Shown piece by piece: positions 10,752 through 22,226 of a stretch of DNA of 64,000 nt (the stretch's first letter is position 1; each line of letters opens with the position of its first letter). The stretch comes from Argyresthia goedartella (lineage: Eukaryota > Arthropoda > Insecta > Lepidoptera > Argyresthiidae), in assembly GCA_949825045.1 (NCBI GenBank), contig OX463806.1, positions 45,842,208 to 45,906,207 on the forward strand, written 5' to 3'. The notes beneath the pieces were generated by a model. That model saw only the letters and a program-made list of their open reading frames with translations. It was not told the origin of the DNA and did not search any database. Both the position numbers and the translations under genes were made by a program.

Positions 10752-10899
10752 TGGCCGATCCCAATAACCTATCTTCTATCCATAATCTGCAGATTTGAGA
10801 CTGCTAGTGTCAAATTTGAGATAAATCCCATAGCGCAACTGTCAAAGGTAACGCGTAATCTTTAGATCACGGATAGAGATAGGTTATTGGGATCGGCCA
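10752..10899. mobile_element. Harbinger-type MITE, TTA target duplication
   Basis: 148 bp. Ends TGGCCGATCCCAATAACC and GGTTATTGGGATCGGCCA are exact inverted repeats, and similarity continues imperfectly inward (TATC/GATA). The element is flanked by TTA at 10749-10751 and 10900-10902, the 3-bp duplication typical of PIF/Harbinger transposition. It has no coding capacity. Confidence 0.8.
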
Positions 10900-11482
10900 T
10901 TAGTCAAATGAGTCCTAATGTGCAGATAATTTCATATGGTTGCCTGCCATCCCTTCTCAGAAGTTATAAACACCAACAAAATACCTAGAGAAGACCTTGG
11001 CTAAAATATAGAATAAGGACCGTCATCGCTTTGGGACATCGTCTTTATTTTTGTGGATAGGACTCGATTTTAAAAGTAATTATGCACAGTCTCAACTTCC
11101 GGAGATTCTTAGTTTTTTAGAAATTAATTATTGAAAATCGCAAATTTTAGGACAATTTTTGCTTTTTTTAATGGCTGTCAGAAGTCGAGTTGAAGACTAA
11201 AATGGTGGTGTAAAAACAGTCTGTGGTCTAACAGGACACGCAAAATCGATGAAACAGAACGTAAAAAAAAACTAAGAAGTACGCATTTGCGTCATAAGAC
11301 ATTCGTTTTCGTTCATTCCGTTCCTTCTTGAGTTTCGTGAATGTTTTTTGTTGCGTTTCGTTTTGGAATATAAAATATGAATCAGGGCACCTCACTTCCT
11401 AGGCAGTCCTTCCTAGGCAGTCTTGTGGGAGTGTCTTTTACGTGCCGGAGCTAAGGTAATTTCGAAAAGGAAATATGAAACT

Positions 11483-11720
11483 GCACATCAAAAATACTGA
11501 TTTGCACAGCAAATATCAGGGCAAAATGCTGCGGTAGCTTAGGTGAAGCGTAAAGGGGCTGAGCGAAGCGAGGACCCCTTTATCCTTCGTGTCAGGGTGA
11601 ACATGTAAGGACAACAAGAAATACTTAAAACATAAACTTAAGTACACATAAAATATTTAAAGCATAAAACGTGTTTTTGTTGACCCTTTTTTGCTGTGTA
11701 AATCAGTATTTTTGATGTGC
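11483..11720 (+). mobile_element. MITE family B, copy 1
   Basis: 238 bp with about 31-bp inverted ends: GCACATCAAAAATACTGATT… at 11483 and its reverse complement ending at 11720. The core contains CTGCGGTAGCTTAGGTGAAG and CCTTCGTGTCAGGGTGAAC, also found in family A, and a GCGAAGCGAGG block. A second copy lies inverted at 32372-32614. Confidence 0.85.
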
Positions 11721-11892
11721 GATTAAATACTAGCCATTTCGAAATAATAATGCGAAATAGGTAACTTTCCACCTTAGAATTATGTCAAAAATGATTTCCG
11801 GAGAGACCTAACCTCATTTTTTTATTATTATAAATATCTCGAAAACTATGCATCTCCGCAGGTGGGGAGTGGTACCAGGGGCTTAGTTAAGG

Positions 11893-12006
11893 CTTGTAGA
11901 GTTAGGGCGTGTAGAGTAAGAAGCTTGGCTCTAGATGAGATCTGACAACTTTTTGACAGTGCGAGCCATATGGTCTCATCTTGGCAACATTTTACATGAA
12001 AATGTT
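11893..12006 (+). repeat. 5' half of a dispersed repeat split by a LINE
   Basis: Matches 39185-39310 (GTAGAGTTAGGGC, AGAAGCTTGGCTCTA, GATCTGACAACTTTTTGACA, ATTTTACATGAAAATG). Its continuation appears beyond the LINE at 14172-14640, collinear with 39320-39800. The LINE therefore inserted into an older repeat. Confidence 0.75.
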
Positions 12007-14171
12007 CATTCATTCATATTCTTTATTGCACAGAAATCTTATAGAAATAGTAAGGTAACAAAACATTTTATGAGCAAAGGCGAGCTTATCTCTAAAGAGA
12101 GATTTCTACCAGCAAACCTAGGTAGGACAGGAAAAATTGTGCAACAGGAGAGTCCTAGTGCGCAATAAAACTGTATACATCTAATTGTTTACAACTAAAA
12201 CATCATAATTTAATAAATGATATATACTAAATAAAATACAAAAGCAAAAAATTTTATATATATCAAACATATACTACTTATATATACATATATAAAAGTA
12301 CCTATCACGAAAGAGAAAGGAAATGCTCTTTCAATCTTGTCTTAAAAGTGAAAATTGAGGAACTATCTCTAATAGCGCAGGGAAGTGCGTTCCACAGTCG
12401 AGACATGGTCATACTTGCGCAGCCCGAAGACAAACCGAATCCCGAGGTTTTGAAGTCGTTCGAGTTTGTTCAGTTGTTCTTCGTTCGCACCGATCCAGCA
12501 AACATCTGCATAGTCGATTAAAGGTAGTAGGAGGGACTGGGCAAGGGTGATTTTAGTCTGCTGAGGCAGGAAGTGCTGCAATCTCCGTAGGGAGTGAAAT
12601 GACGCAAAGACTCGTCTGCTGACCTCACAAACATGGGGCGACCAGGACAACAATTTATCAAATACAACCCCAAGATTCTTGGCCTTCTCGCTGTATGAGA
12701 TTATGTTACCATCATACACTATAGGGTCGACGGGCATTTTCTGAACTAGGTTATGAGAGTGACGAGTACCCAAAATCATGGCCTGCGATTTGCCCGGGTT
12801 GACAAGCAGACCATAAGAGGTAGCCCATTTCCTGATGTTATCGAGATCAGCATTCAACGCCTCTACTGTCAGATTCACATCACACGGAGAGAAGTGCCGA
12901 TATATTTGAAGGTCATCTGCGTACAGATGATAAGAAGAGGTAAGAACGTCAGAGATGGAGTTAATGAATACCGAGAAGAGGAGAGGAGAAAGGATGCCTC
13001 CCTGCGGAACACCTGCGGAGAGATCACACCAGTCCGTTGAGATCTCCTCAGACTTAATGCGTTGCTGGCGGTCTCTCAGGTAGGATTCAAACCAGCGAGC
13101 AGAGTGCAAGGAGACATTAAGTGACTTTAAAATTTCGACTAGTATATCGAAATCGACGCAGTTAAAGGCGCTACTGAAATCAAGCAGTGTAAGGACCGTA
13201 AGCTGCTTTTGATCCATAGCTAATTGAATGTCGTCAGTGACTTTGAGCAGTGCTGTGGTAGTGCTGTGACCCGGCCTGAAACCTGATTGGTGGGGATTGA
13301 GTAACATTTTTGAGGAAAGGTAGGAGGAGAGTTGGGAGTGGACAATTGATTCCAGGACTTTGGAGAGGATAGGCAGAATAGAAATGGGACGGAAATCTTT
13401 AAAGAAGGCGGGATTAGACGTTTTGGGGAGGGGAATCACAAGTGCCAATTTCCACTGGCTGGGGTAGCAACATTGGTCAAGCGACACATTAATTATGTGG
13501 GTGATGAGAAGTAACAGTACATCAATGATAGTTGTTATCATCTGCGAACATATCTTGTCCTCACCTATGGCCATCGACGAGATTGCTAGTATTGCCCTCC
13601 TTACTGCGCCGATTCCGACAGGGATGAAATTAAATGCTGAGGTGAGGGATGTTGCCTTGGACCGTAGGTTACGAAGGGTTGCATCCTTGACGAGGGAGTC
13701 CATCGCGACAGGGGGAGTTGCAAAGAAACTATTGAGACCCCGGAGATCGACATTTCCGGCTGCCAATTCCTGTGACTTACCAACACCAAGGGTCTTCAGG
13801 AACTTCCAGACCTGTGCTGGAGTATAGCTCTCGATACATTCGTAGATATGACGGCGTTTAGAATCACGACACAGGCGAGTGCAACGATTACGGAGGCGTT
13901 TGAAAATTAAAAGATTCTCGTCGGTCGGATCCCTCTTATATCTAGACTTGGCACGGTTTCTCTTAGCCATCAGACCCTTAATGGTGTCAGTAAGCCACGG
14001 TGCAGGAAGATGCTTCACTTTAACCCTCTTGACCGGAGCATGCTTATCAAACAAGCTCAGGACAATAGAGTTGAAGTTCCGTACTTTGTCATCAATGGTC
14101 TCACTACCGTAGACAGGCGACCAGTCGACAGAGGAGGCGTCTGAATTAAGGGAGGTTATATCCACATATAT
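12007..14171 (-). mobile_element. LINE (jockey/CR1-type), 5'-truncated, nested
   Basis: 2.17-kb non-LTR retrotransposon copy on the minus strand. Its 3' end (12007-12200) carries AGAAATCTCTCTTTAGAGAT, AAGCTCGCCTTTG and a terminal GTGCAATAAAGAATATGAAT with short GAAT repeats. The body encodes reverse transcriptase, but the endonuclease half is missing. AATGTT at 12001-12006 and 14172-14177 may be the target-site duplication. It interrupts the repeat at 11893-14640. Confidence 0.8.
12305..14165 (-). pseudogene. LINE reverse transcriptase, truncated and internally deleted
   Basis: A 598-codon open frame runs from 14165 to 12369. It begins in the linker before the polymerase (basic region about residues 55-100) and includes the fingers block FKDFRPISILPILSKVLE (about 255-272), SGFRPGHSTTTAL, the first catalytic block LLDFSSAFNCVDF (about 327-339), GVPQGGILSPLLF (about 385-397), the catalytic YADD (about 415-418) and the thumb region. 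Catalytic residues are intact. After GLRKYDHVS near 12405 the frame shifts, and the family's usual ending (RLWNALP…RLKEHFLSLS, stop at 12305) appears in another frame. About a hundred C-terminal codons are therefore deleted there. The endonuclease domain is absent because of 5' truncation. Confidence 0.9.
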
Positions 14172-14650
14172 AATGTTTTTGGGGGGTTTTCACTTCTTTT
14201 TGTTGACTAAGACAATTTTTTTTTTGTTCATTTTGTCTTTCCGTTTTTAGGGTGTATTTCTTGCACATCAGAGGTTCCTTTTTCATAGTTTACTCTCTAT
14301 CTTTGCCCTTTTCTGATTCGTAATACATGGTTGTGGAATCGGGTTTCAGCATTGTCATTTCTGTTTTAGAATTGCGGTTCAAGTTGACATCTAGCCTCCT
14401 AATTGTCGTCCAGCGATCAGTGTCATACAATAGGATACCCAACAATGTATCACTGGCCTTTAATGCACCGCACTCGCGATTTGACAACTTTCTTGGCCCA
14501 ATGTTCGGGTACACATTAGGCGTTTTGCGCGCGCTTAATGAATGTAATAAGTGTTTTATTATTTATAACAAGGATTCCCTTTATCAATTTTCAGACCTCT
14601 AGCATCAACATTTATGGAAACCTCCTGCAAACTTTCATCCCCTAGTTTAT
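14172..14650 (+). repeat. 3' half of the split dispersed repeat
   Basis: Collinear with 39320-39800: TTGACTAAGACAA, GTGTATTTCTTGCACATCAG, TGGAATCGGG, GTTGACATCTAGCC, CACCGCA.TCGCGATTTGAC, CGGGTACACATT, then ATAACAAGGA and CTTTCATCCCCTAG. Non-coding; open frames on both strands here are incidental. Confidence 0.7.
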
Positions 14651-14697
14651 GTTTATAAAACTAACCCACAATTATTTATAACGGCTCAGGAAAAGTA

Positions 14698-14902
14698 CCC
14701 GAGAAACACAAGAATTGCGACTAGATTTGTATTTAACCATGTTCCACGAACATCGCTATGTATGAAAAATTGTTCTGCAATGAGTATTGAAATTTTTAAT
14801 AAGATACCTGAGCACATAAAACAGCTACCAGTTAATAGGTTTAAGACGGAACTGTTTAAATGGCTAATAACAAAATGTTTTTACTCAATAGATGAATCAT
14901 AA
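14698..14902 (+). pseudogene. C-terminus of a plus-strand LINE reverse transcriptase
   Basis: Encodes YPRNTRIATRFVFNHVPRTS followed by IFNKIPEHIKQLPVNRFKTE and LFKWLITKCFYSIDES, then a stop. The pattern 'fNkiP..ik.l..n.FK.eL..wL....fYsidE' is the usual end of many insect LINE ORF2 proteins. The rest of the ORF is missing (5' truncation). A 3' UTR follows to about 15195, ending in AAACATATTTATCTTTATCT. Confidence 0.75.
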
Positions 14903-15439
14903 ATGTAATTTTAATCGATACTTGATGTAGACAAAACTTTATTAATTTTGTACCGAACTGAGTTGGGTGCAGGGGTGGTAGTGTTATTTTTGCATTATTA
15001 TTGTTAGTATTATAACGTTAATGTATCATTGTTGTTTTTGACTCAATATTCTATATACTATTTATTCAATATTCTATATATCTACTCAATATTTGCATGC
15101 TAAAATTAATAGCTGATAAGGTTTTCCTTAATATTACACTACCGCCTACCTACTGTACCCTTATCTTAGCAAATAAACATATTTATCTTTATCTTTACCT
15201 TTGTGAGGTATTTTTTACTTAAAAGGAGGCATCTGCTGTAACGCTTACTTAAGTGATATCCTTTGTTAAACAATAAACATTTTTGTAATTTGTATTTTTG
15301 TATTTTGTACCATGAATGCATCTGGTCACATGCAAGGAGTATGCATTTTGCGGTCTAAAAACCAACCTATTGACTTTTCACGAAAATTATGTAGCCTGTT
15401 ACTGTCACGGTCTCTACAAACCCAAAGAAACCTCATTTG

Positions 15440-15680
15440 TTTAATACGTCAAGCTTTTTGGACACGTTTTTTGTAATTTTAAAACCGCCACACCTCGGCC
15501 ATTTTGACAAATTTCCGAAAACTGAATAAAGAAAAAAACTATATAGGTAGCGAACCTGCTCACAAAAATTCACGTGAATCAGTTGAGAAATGCGGTCTAT
15601 ACAGGATAACATCCAGACATACGAAAGCATTTTTGCCCAATCCTTAAACGGAGCCGCTTCGTCGCTCGGTCAAGTAAGTT
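15440..15680 (+). repeat. Dispersed repeat ('GCGAACCTGCTCACAAAA')
   Basis: Contains TAGGTAGCGAACCTGCTCAC, AATCAGTTGAGAAATGCGGT, ACATCCAGACATACG and a CTTCGTCGCTCGGTCAA end, a repeat recurring throughout lepidopteran DNA. A shorter copy lies at 46190-46275. Confidence 0.6.
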
Positions 15681-15734
15681 TATTTAATAATACCTAGTGC
15701 GGCAAGTCAATATACTTAGGATAAATGATTCAAA

Positions 15735-15975
15735 GTCAAAGTACTTTATTACTATAGATATTTACATATACTTAGCAAACGTCATTTTTTGCCTCTTCTC
15801 TACATTAGACCACTGTGAGAGAAGCAGGGCGTAGAAACTTCCACAGATTGATTTTTAGATCTCTTTTAAAAATAGGTTGTGCTTAACTAATACAAATATG
15901 TTTTTTTTATTGTTATGATTAATAAGCAGGAATAAATAATTACAAAACTATTAACAGCAAGTCTATTAAATAGAG
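15735..15975 (-). repeat. LINE-like 3' UTR repeat, copy 1
   Basis: Shares TTTTTGCC.CTTCTCTA, CACTGTGAGAGAAGCAGGGC, TTTTTAGATCTCTTTTAAAA, CTAATACAAATAT and ATTAATAAGCAGGAATAAAT with copies at 27741-27880 and 36940-37190. Spacing and order are the same in all three. Probably a LINE 3' region in minus orientation. Confidence 0.6.
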
Positions 15976-16317
15976 TCTATTAGGTCTTCTGTATGTACGT
16001 AAAGTCGATATCAATCAAGTTTATAAGCTAATCTTACCCTGCCTGAACAGCTGAATTTCATTTAGGTACTTACATACTCAGCATTTGCTTTGCTGCTGAC
16101 TGTAAGGCTGCTTTTAAAGTAGCATTTTTACGACACAATTTCGTAGGAAAATAATGGCCAGAGCTATCTAAGGGTAGAGTTCGGTCCCTCTTATAAAACA
16201 AATGTACAATGAAAATTTTTAAAAATGCTATAATGTAAAACCAGCCTGTATGGAACAAGTTTCCATAAGATTGGCCCACTGTTTGTCGTACAAATATATG
16301 TCCTACTTTTTAAAGTG

Positions 16318-16725
16318 ATACGAAGAAAAATGTTTTTTTTTTTCGAATCCATTTACTCTACCATGAAGTCATCTACAGATGTGATTTTTGGGTTAACATT
16401 TATTGAGTATTTGATTAAGATTCTCAGTAAAGAAAAATGCGATTGGATGAAATTTTCTCGATAGTTAATTAAATTAATTACGAAATTTCCTCTAAATTGT
16501 TTTATTTTTTCCTGTAATTCTGAAATCATAACTAATTTCACAATTTATTCACAAAAAACTTGTTAAAAAACTTAAAAAAATAGCGTAATTTATTTTTAAA
16601 CAATTTTGCTGTGGTTTAGCGCTACGTTTTTTCATTTTTTCCCGATTCCGTCCCTCTCACACTGCGGGTCTTTCCACCTAGAGTATTGTGGACCTTTGCA
16701 CGGACGAGGTATCGCCTTAATTAAC
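16318..16725. repeat. Dispersed repeat D, copy 1
   Basis: TCGAATCCATTTACTCTACC, GATTGGATGAAATTTTCTCG, TTTTCCTGTAATTCTGAAAT, TTTAAACAATTTTGCTGTGG and a CCGTCCCTCTCACACTGCGG end are shared, in order, with 26030-26450 and, more weakly, 46590-46930. Non-coding. Confidence 0.75.
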
Positions 16726-16801
16726 TTTCTTCGATTTGGAATACTCACATACTCCGTCGATCTCCGCAGTTTTTGTTCCGAAATTCCTCAATTACACTCA
16801 C

Positions 16802-16845
16802 CACTGGCAAAACTTCTTCGGCCACGAAAGCCATGTTGTCCATGT
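16802..16845 (-). other. Candidate 44-nt micro-exon with start codon
   Basis: On the minus strand AACTTTTCCCTCCAG (strong acceptor) is followed by 44 nt, then GTGAGT (strong donor). The 44 nt begin ACATGG and read MDNMAFVAEEVLPV from the ATG to the donor in phase 0. No repeat covers it exactly. It may be the first coding exon of an unknown gene, or chance splice signals beside repeat D. No partner exon was identified. Confidence 0.3.
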
Positions 16846-16929
16846 CTGGAGGGAAAAGTTATTTCTTTTTCTTCTCTATTTAACTCGTGCAATGCAACAA
16901 TACAAAGTCACTTATATTTAACACCTACC

Positions 16930-17640
16930 TAATAAACGAATTGGCACCCGCGGTACGATATTTAACAATCCCGTAAATTCCTGTACAATAATATTCGGAG
17001 GAAAATCCCAAACGATGAATGTAATTTGATTGATTACTGATCATCCTGAACATTTTTTGCGGCCACTGCGTTGCACGAAATAAGGAATTGAACTACTCAT
17101 TTATTTTAATGCATTTCATGAAAAATAGGTGTGCTGAATCATCAATGACAGAGCCATTGGACTGTGAAGTTTTACCAATCAAGCGTACGTACTGTCTATA
17201 GAGAGACGTATATGTGTAATTGTAATACATTGAACCGAGTAAAATAGCTACCTACATACCTCTTCGGTTGGATAAGTAGGTACCCTACTGATAAATAGTA
17301 CAGATTGCACAATTTAGTAATGCAATTAGAAGTGTTATAGTGTTAAATTAAACAGTCTCTAAAGATATATGGGGGCAAACACATCGGCAGTTTTGCAGTA
17401 TCCAAAAATAATTCTCGAACATGAAAGTTGTGTGAGAACGAAATGATGTTTGATTTAGCTATGAATCTATTGTTTAAAAGCGATATCACTTGCAGTTACC
17501 GCGCACCCTGCGACGAAACATGTTTTATTTTATTTTAATATTGGTCGATTTGATTTGCTGAAATATTCTCACGAAATTGACCGCCCAAATATTTATAAAA
17601 GCCATAATTTATTTATTATCTCTTTTATTTCACGTTGCTA
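16930..17640. other. No recognised gene
   Basis: AT-rich sequence without notable frames or known repeats. Confidence 0.35.
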
Positions 17641-17649
17641 TGCTATTTT

Positions 17650-18180
17650 TGACGCGGCGTCCGTGGCCTAGTGGTGTTCGCTCGCACATCGGCAACGATC
17701 GCCGAGACAGGTAGGTCTTGCTTGACTGGTGACCGTTTCTATGTGGCATTTGTTTCGGGCTGTTGGTCCCGGCCAGAGTATCGCTACTCGGTGCTAGTTA
17801 GTAGTCGTGAAGCTCTGTCAGAGACCTTAATTAATAGGGCAGCTTGATAACTTCTGACAGTTCGGGATGGCCACTAGCCCAACACTCCTCCATCATCATA
17901 AGTTAGTAACCACGATGTCTAGATAAAAAACATACTACCTGTATACATTAATCATTTAACTATTTACTGCTAGAATTCTGTACCTTTTACTCTGTTCATT
18001 TTCTAAAATTGTTAAGTGTCACTTACTGGAGGGAAGTGCTACTACTTAACCTATACCACAGGGTTCGCCCTATTTTAGGAAGTAGTGATTATCCCTTGTT
18101 CCTTACCTAATGTAATAACAAGATTTATGTTTTAAAATTTTCAAGAATAAACGATTATTATTATTATTATTATTAATATC
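17650..18180 (+). mobile_element. SINE-like unit with A-box head
   Basis: Begins GGCGTCCGTGGCCTAGTGGT, matching a pol III A box as in tRNA-derived SINE heads of Lepidoptera. It continues through a body with CCCGGCCAGAGTATCGC and ends near 18150-18178 with AATAAACG and an (ATT)n run. The B box is not clear, so assignment is tentative. Confidence 0.45.
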
Positions 18181-19339
18181 AACCCGCACTGAGCCACCGT
18201 GGTGGAGTATGGCTCAATATTACTCGTATCCGGGTAAAAGTCCCTGCCTTTCGGTGGGGAAATATTAGGCTACATTTATTATTTATTAATGCTTTTTATT
18301 ATTAATGCTTATAATTGCAAATTTCATTCATTCATCCATTCAGCGAAATATAAATATTTGTACCTACTGGCGTAGCCCAACTACGGCCAGGAAGTTATGA
18401 AATTATTATAAAAACCTTATAAATTTTAATTACTAAATAATATTTTATAACCTACTACAGTGTTAAATTAAATTATAGTTTAAATGCAAGCGGAACTATT
18501 TGCTCTGTGTAGCGGCTTGCTCCCCTCCCTCAAGTATGGCGAGGGGGGTGATCCAGTCTGGTTTCTTCTATGTTATGTTCATTACAGCTTGTTTTTGCTC
18601 TTATTTGTAAGATTAATATTTTGAGACATCTTATGGGCACTTATGGCTACGATGTTATAATATTGCCATTAGATTAGATAATTTTTATATCGTACATTGT
18701 GTAATAAAAAGAAAAAAAATACGAAAATTGATAAAAATTACATCCCCATAGAATATCTTGGTACTATTTTCTCTGACGGGCGTAGGTACTTCCGAAGCAC
18801 TGGTAGAGTTAACGTTTCATTTTCCTGTGCGAGATTCAGCCATGAATTACTACTTGAAGGGGAAATTTCCTTTTTCAAACTCAAACCATAATCAGTTATG
18901 TACTTATTAGTCTAGTTGATCATATTTGATTGATTTTTTATTTTTTTCCATGTATATGAGACTAAACGTGTTTGACTTGTAAAAGTGCATTATTTTGCCT
19001 ACTTGCAACAATGATTTGAGTTTTGAGTTTATATTAGATTTTAATTTAATTTACCTCTGTACTGTAAACGGTTATCGAAACTTAATCATTACGTTATATT
19101 TCTCTGCTTGTTTTGTGCTTTTTAGTGTAACGCAGTCGGGTTTTTAAGTTCTCATAATTACGTCATGAATTTTCTGCTTTTTCATTGAAGATTACGAAAA
19201 ATCTGTAAATCTTAATTTAAAACTTAATTTTGATAGCTTTTGCAAGATTCGTATATATATCCGCACTCGCATTTCCCTTCACTCGAGTCTTGAAAAAAAT
19301 ATTTAGCCCGTTTATGAAAGAGCATAAAATCGGCCATTT
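18181..19339. other. No recognised gene; old repeats
   Basis: Includes TGAGCCACCGTGGTGGAGTA near 18190 and a block at 18760-18890 (GACGGGC…TTCCGAAGCACTGGTAGAG, CGAGATTCAGCCATGAATTA) that recurs at 24985-25095, so a dispersed repeat is present. The rest is AT-rich and unrecognised. Confidence 0.4.
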
Positions 19340-19560
19340 TGTTTTATTGACTCAGTGACACTCGGCCCATCAAGACGAATCTGATGACGTATCATTTATC
19401 AAAATCGGTTTAGCCGCTGAATAGTTACGAGGGAACACAGGAACAGACTTACTTGCAAATATACATGCAGGTCAAACCCACAACCCTCCTCTTTTTCGCT
19501 TTGCTGCAGTTGGGTAAAAACCTGTCAAGTGCGAGTCTGACTGGCTCACCGAGGCTTCTG
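19340..19560. repeat. Fragments of dispersed lepidopteran repeats
   Basis: AAAATCGGTTTAGCCGCTGA followed by ACAGACTTACTTGCAAATAT, then CCTCCTCTTTTTCGCTTTGC and GTCAAGTGCGAGTCTGACTG. The last phrase is a diverged end of the repeat seen whole at 5958-7830. Confidence 0.5.
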
Positions 19561-19892
19561 AACAGATCACGTTGTTTTGAGATTGAACTACAAAGAACAA
19601 TGGGAAAATTTGTTTGGTCCCTGGGCCCATGAGTGGCATTTTCTAACCCTGGCATATTCTAACCCAGCTTAAAATGAAGAACTGATTAGTCTCAACATTT
19701 TATTGTATGCCAGAAAGACTCTAATTAGGCGAAGTAAAAAGTTACAGCCGATTCGAAAATCCAGCATCATGCTGTGTGATTGTCGATTTCAAAGGCTGTA
19801 CACACGTAGAAAAAATATAAAGGCTTTCTGTTATATCCCAATCGGTAAAATCCTTCCATATAACATGTCTTTATAATGCTTTATTTATAAAC

Positions 19893-20100
19893 GTGTATGT
19901 CACAATAAACAGTTTTCTTCCAGGAACTTCTGAACTTCGGCATGTGAGCGAGAACTCCTTCAGTTGCACTACCTACTCGTACATAAATGACAGTCCCATT
20001 CTTTTCGCTTTCAAAAACCGGGTTAAAGAGTACATTTCATCATCGATGAACATTTATTGTAGGGATCGTCAGGGACACCTATTTCGTACGACTTTATAAG
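19893..20100 (+). pseudogene. LINE C-terminal remnant
   Basis: The frame reads INSFLPGTSELRHVSENSFS and later FAFKNRVKEYI. 'SFLPgTseLWn.LP…F…FKnRV' is a common C-terminal signature of insect LINE ORF2. The Trp-Asn pair is replaced. The matching 5' part is absent. Confidence 0.5.
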
Positions 20101-20639
20101 CCCTTTGTCGCTAGCTCGTCGACAATAAATTTGCCTGGAGTGCATAGTTATTATGACGCGCCGCGTCAGAAGGTTTTAAAAAATTTAAAATGTTAATGAA
20201 AGTTAAAATTATTTTATTTTGAAATTAACACTGTTAGAATTGGACGATAAAAGAAAGTATTTTAAAACAATGAAATGTTTTCAAAGGAAAAGGTCTTAAC
20301 CCTTAGAGTCACCGACGTAGCCTGGCGTTGATTGGTACAAGAATATTGGTCTAAAAGCAAATTTGATGAAGAGACAGAATTAAGGTAGTGTAGGCCACAA
20401 GGGTAACGAATAAGAGTAAACTTAGGGGTAAAAAAGTAAGTTTACGAGTGAATAAGACAAAATTAATCGATTCTGAGACAAGATAATAGAATGGGGTCTT
20501 AATCATTATTAGAATTAGAAGTTTCGGGTTCAGAGGCTGTTTTTACTTTATATGATTTGATTGAGATTGGATTAGGACATTACAAAAATAATACACAATA
20601 AAAATAAAAATTAAGAATAACATGGGCTTTTAACTCATC
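20101..20639. other. No recognised gene
   Basis: AT-rich spacer between LINE remnants; nothing identified. Confidence 0.35.
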
Positions 20640-22100
20640 GCGCTTGGTGTCGAGCTCGGCACGCCAGTGGATTTCAAAATCACGGACTGTGGTTTTCACC
20701 AAAGTCCTCTATTCGGGTCTGAGGGCGGCTTGCTTCTCCCACTGAGAAGACTCTATGCCGCACCTCTTCATGTGCCGCTTCCACACATCTTTGTATCTGA
20801 GGAGTTATCCGCCATGCTTGCGCTTGCCGATCTCAAGTTCTGAGTGGAAGGTGTTGTTCTGCCATCCTTGACACGTGTCTGCACTACCGAAGCTGTCGCC
20901 GCATGAGGTAGGCGGATATGAAGGCGGTACACGGTCCAAGTTTCCACAGCATACAGGAGATTAGGCAGAGCGATCGCCATGTACACAGAGATCTTCGTAC
21001 CTATCTTTATGTCGTGTGAACAGAAGACCTTGGTATCCAGCTTGCCGAATGCTGCAGCTGCAGCTCTGATCGTGTTGTTGGTCTATGAATCAAGGTCGCA
21101 CTTAGATATTCAAATGCTCCCCAGGTAGCGGAACTTATCAAAATGCTTCAGCTCCTCCTCGCCAAGTTTGATGTTCAGCGGCTCGTGACCATCGATGTCT
21201 AGAGACATCACCTCCGTCTTTTTGACGCTGATCTTCAGGCCAATTTTACTTGTCGAGATCGAACATGAGCTGCAGGCTTTCTGGGGATTCTGTCACAAAG
21301 CATAGATCTCAGTGAACACCGTGTGTGAGACTTTTGTGCGGACTTTTAGTCTCGCCAGGTTAAAAAGACTGCCAACGGTGCGGAAACGGATGCGGACACC
21401 TTCTGGAGAGGCTTTTACAACCTCCCGGACTACTACCTCAAAGTACAACGCGAACAATGTTTGACCCCACAGGTAACGGGGAAAAACTCCGATTGTTCAT
21501 CGTTGATAGCAACGCTGCACTGCATGTCATCGTGGAGGAGTCTGAAAATTCTCACAAATCTCTCTATGCACCCTATCTTTCCGAACACCGTCCAGAGGGA
21601 TTCTCATTGGACGCTGTCAAAAGCCTTCTCAAGGTCAATGAAACACTGGTACATGGAACGACCCTGCTCTCTGCTTTGCTCTTGCAGTTAACGCACTGAG
21701 AAGACAGCCTCAGCTGCGACTCGGTCAGGTCGGAAGCCGAACTGGGTCTCAGGTAGCAGCGCTTCTGATAGTTTCATTAGGCGGTTTAGGAGTACTTTGG
21801 CGAAGGCTACTTGCTGGAACGGTCGAGCTTGCCCTTATATAAAGCCCTTATGTGTGATACTTTAAAAGTAGATGGGACTTGTTCTTTTTTCTAAATAAGA
21901 ACAAAATTCTCCCATGTTGCCGAATGTAGTTCCTCACCGCCGTACTTAAGCAGTTCTCCCGGTATAAAGTTCTGGGGGCGCGCTGATGACTGGGAGCGTA
22001 TCCTTAGACTTACGAGCCATACGACTGATTGACCGTGTGGCCCAGGATATATCCGCCATACCGCACTTTGTGGCGCTTGGAATAATGGCATTGCCGTCCC
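20640..22100 (-). pseudogene. Degenerate LINE reverse transcriptase
   Basis: The minus strand, in several frames, carries the order of LINE polymerase blocks. Near 22000-21860: GRTA/LLKYGGEEL and STFKVSHIRALYKGKLDRSS. Near 21740: LLPETQFGFRPDL-like. Near 21420: GVRIRFRTVGSLFNLARLKV. Near 21240: IGLKISVKKTEVMSLDIDG. Near 21010 and below: a tail with [16 protein letters not shown] and [12 protein letters not shown]. The box that should contain the catalytic YADD reads TEILCFVTESPESLQ, so the Asp pair is lost. Multiple stops and frameshifts make this an old dead copy. Segment 22615-23160 looks like its upstream part, separated by an insertion. Confidence 0.7.
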
Positions 22101-22177
22101 TACCCATTTTTTAAGTTGCTACTCATGTGAGAGTCAATGTTGATAATCTACCTAATCGTGGTGCCCATAACAGTCAC

Positions 22178-22226
22178 ACATTGGCCAGTTTATTTGCACA
22201 AGAGGTGCAAATAAACTGGCCAATGT
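22178..22226. repeat. Perfect palindrome, 22-bp arms, 5-nt loop
   Basis: ACATTGGCCAGTTTATTTGC+AC at 22178-22199, loop AAGAG, then the exact reverse complement at 22205-22226. It sits at the 5' edge of a LINE fragment and may mark an inverted duplication at its junction. Confidence 0.9.

Noticed and set aside
12753..14112. Plus-strand frames of 95, 110 and 77 codons
   Set aside because: They are antisense to the LINE reverse transcriptase, which has clear motifs on the minus strand.
16606..16932. 108-codon plus-strand frame
   Set aside because: Its first half lies in dispersed repeat D, whose other copies do not keep the frame.
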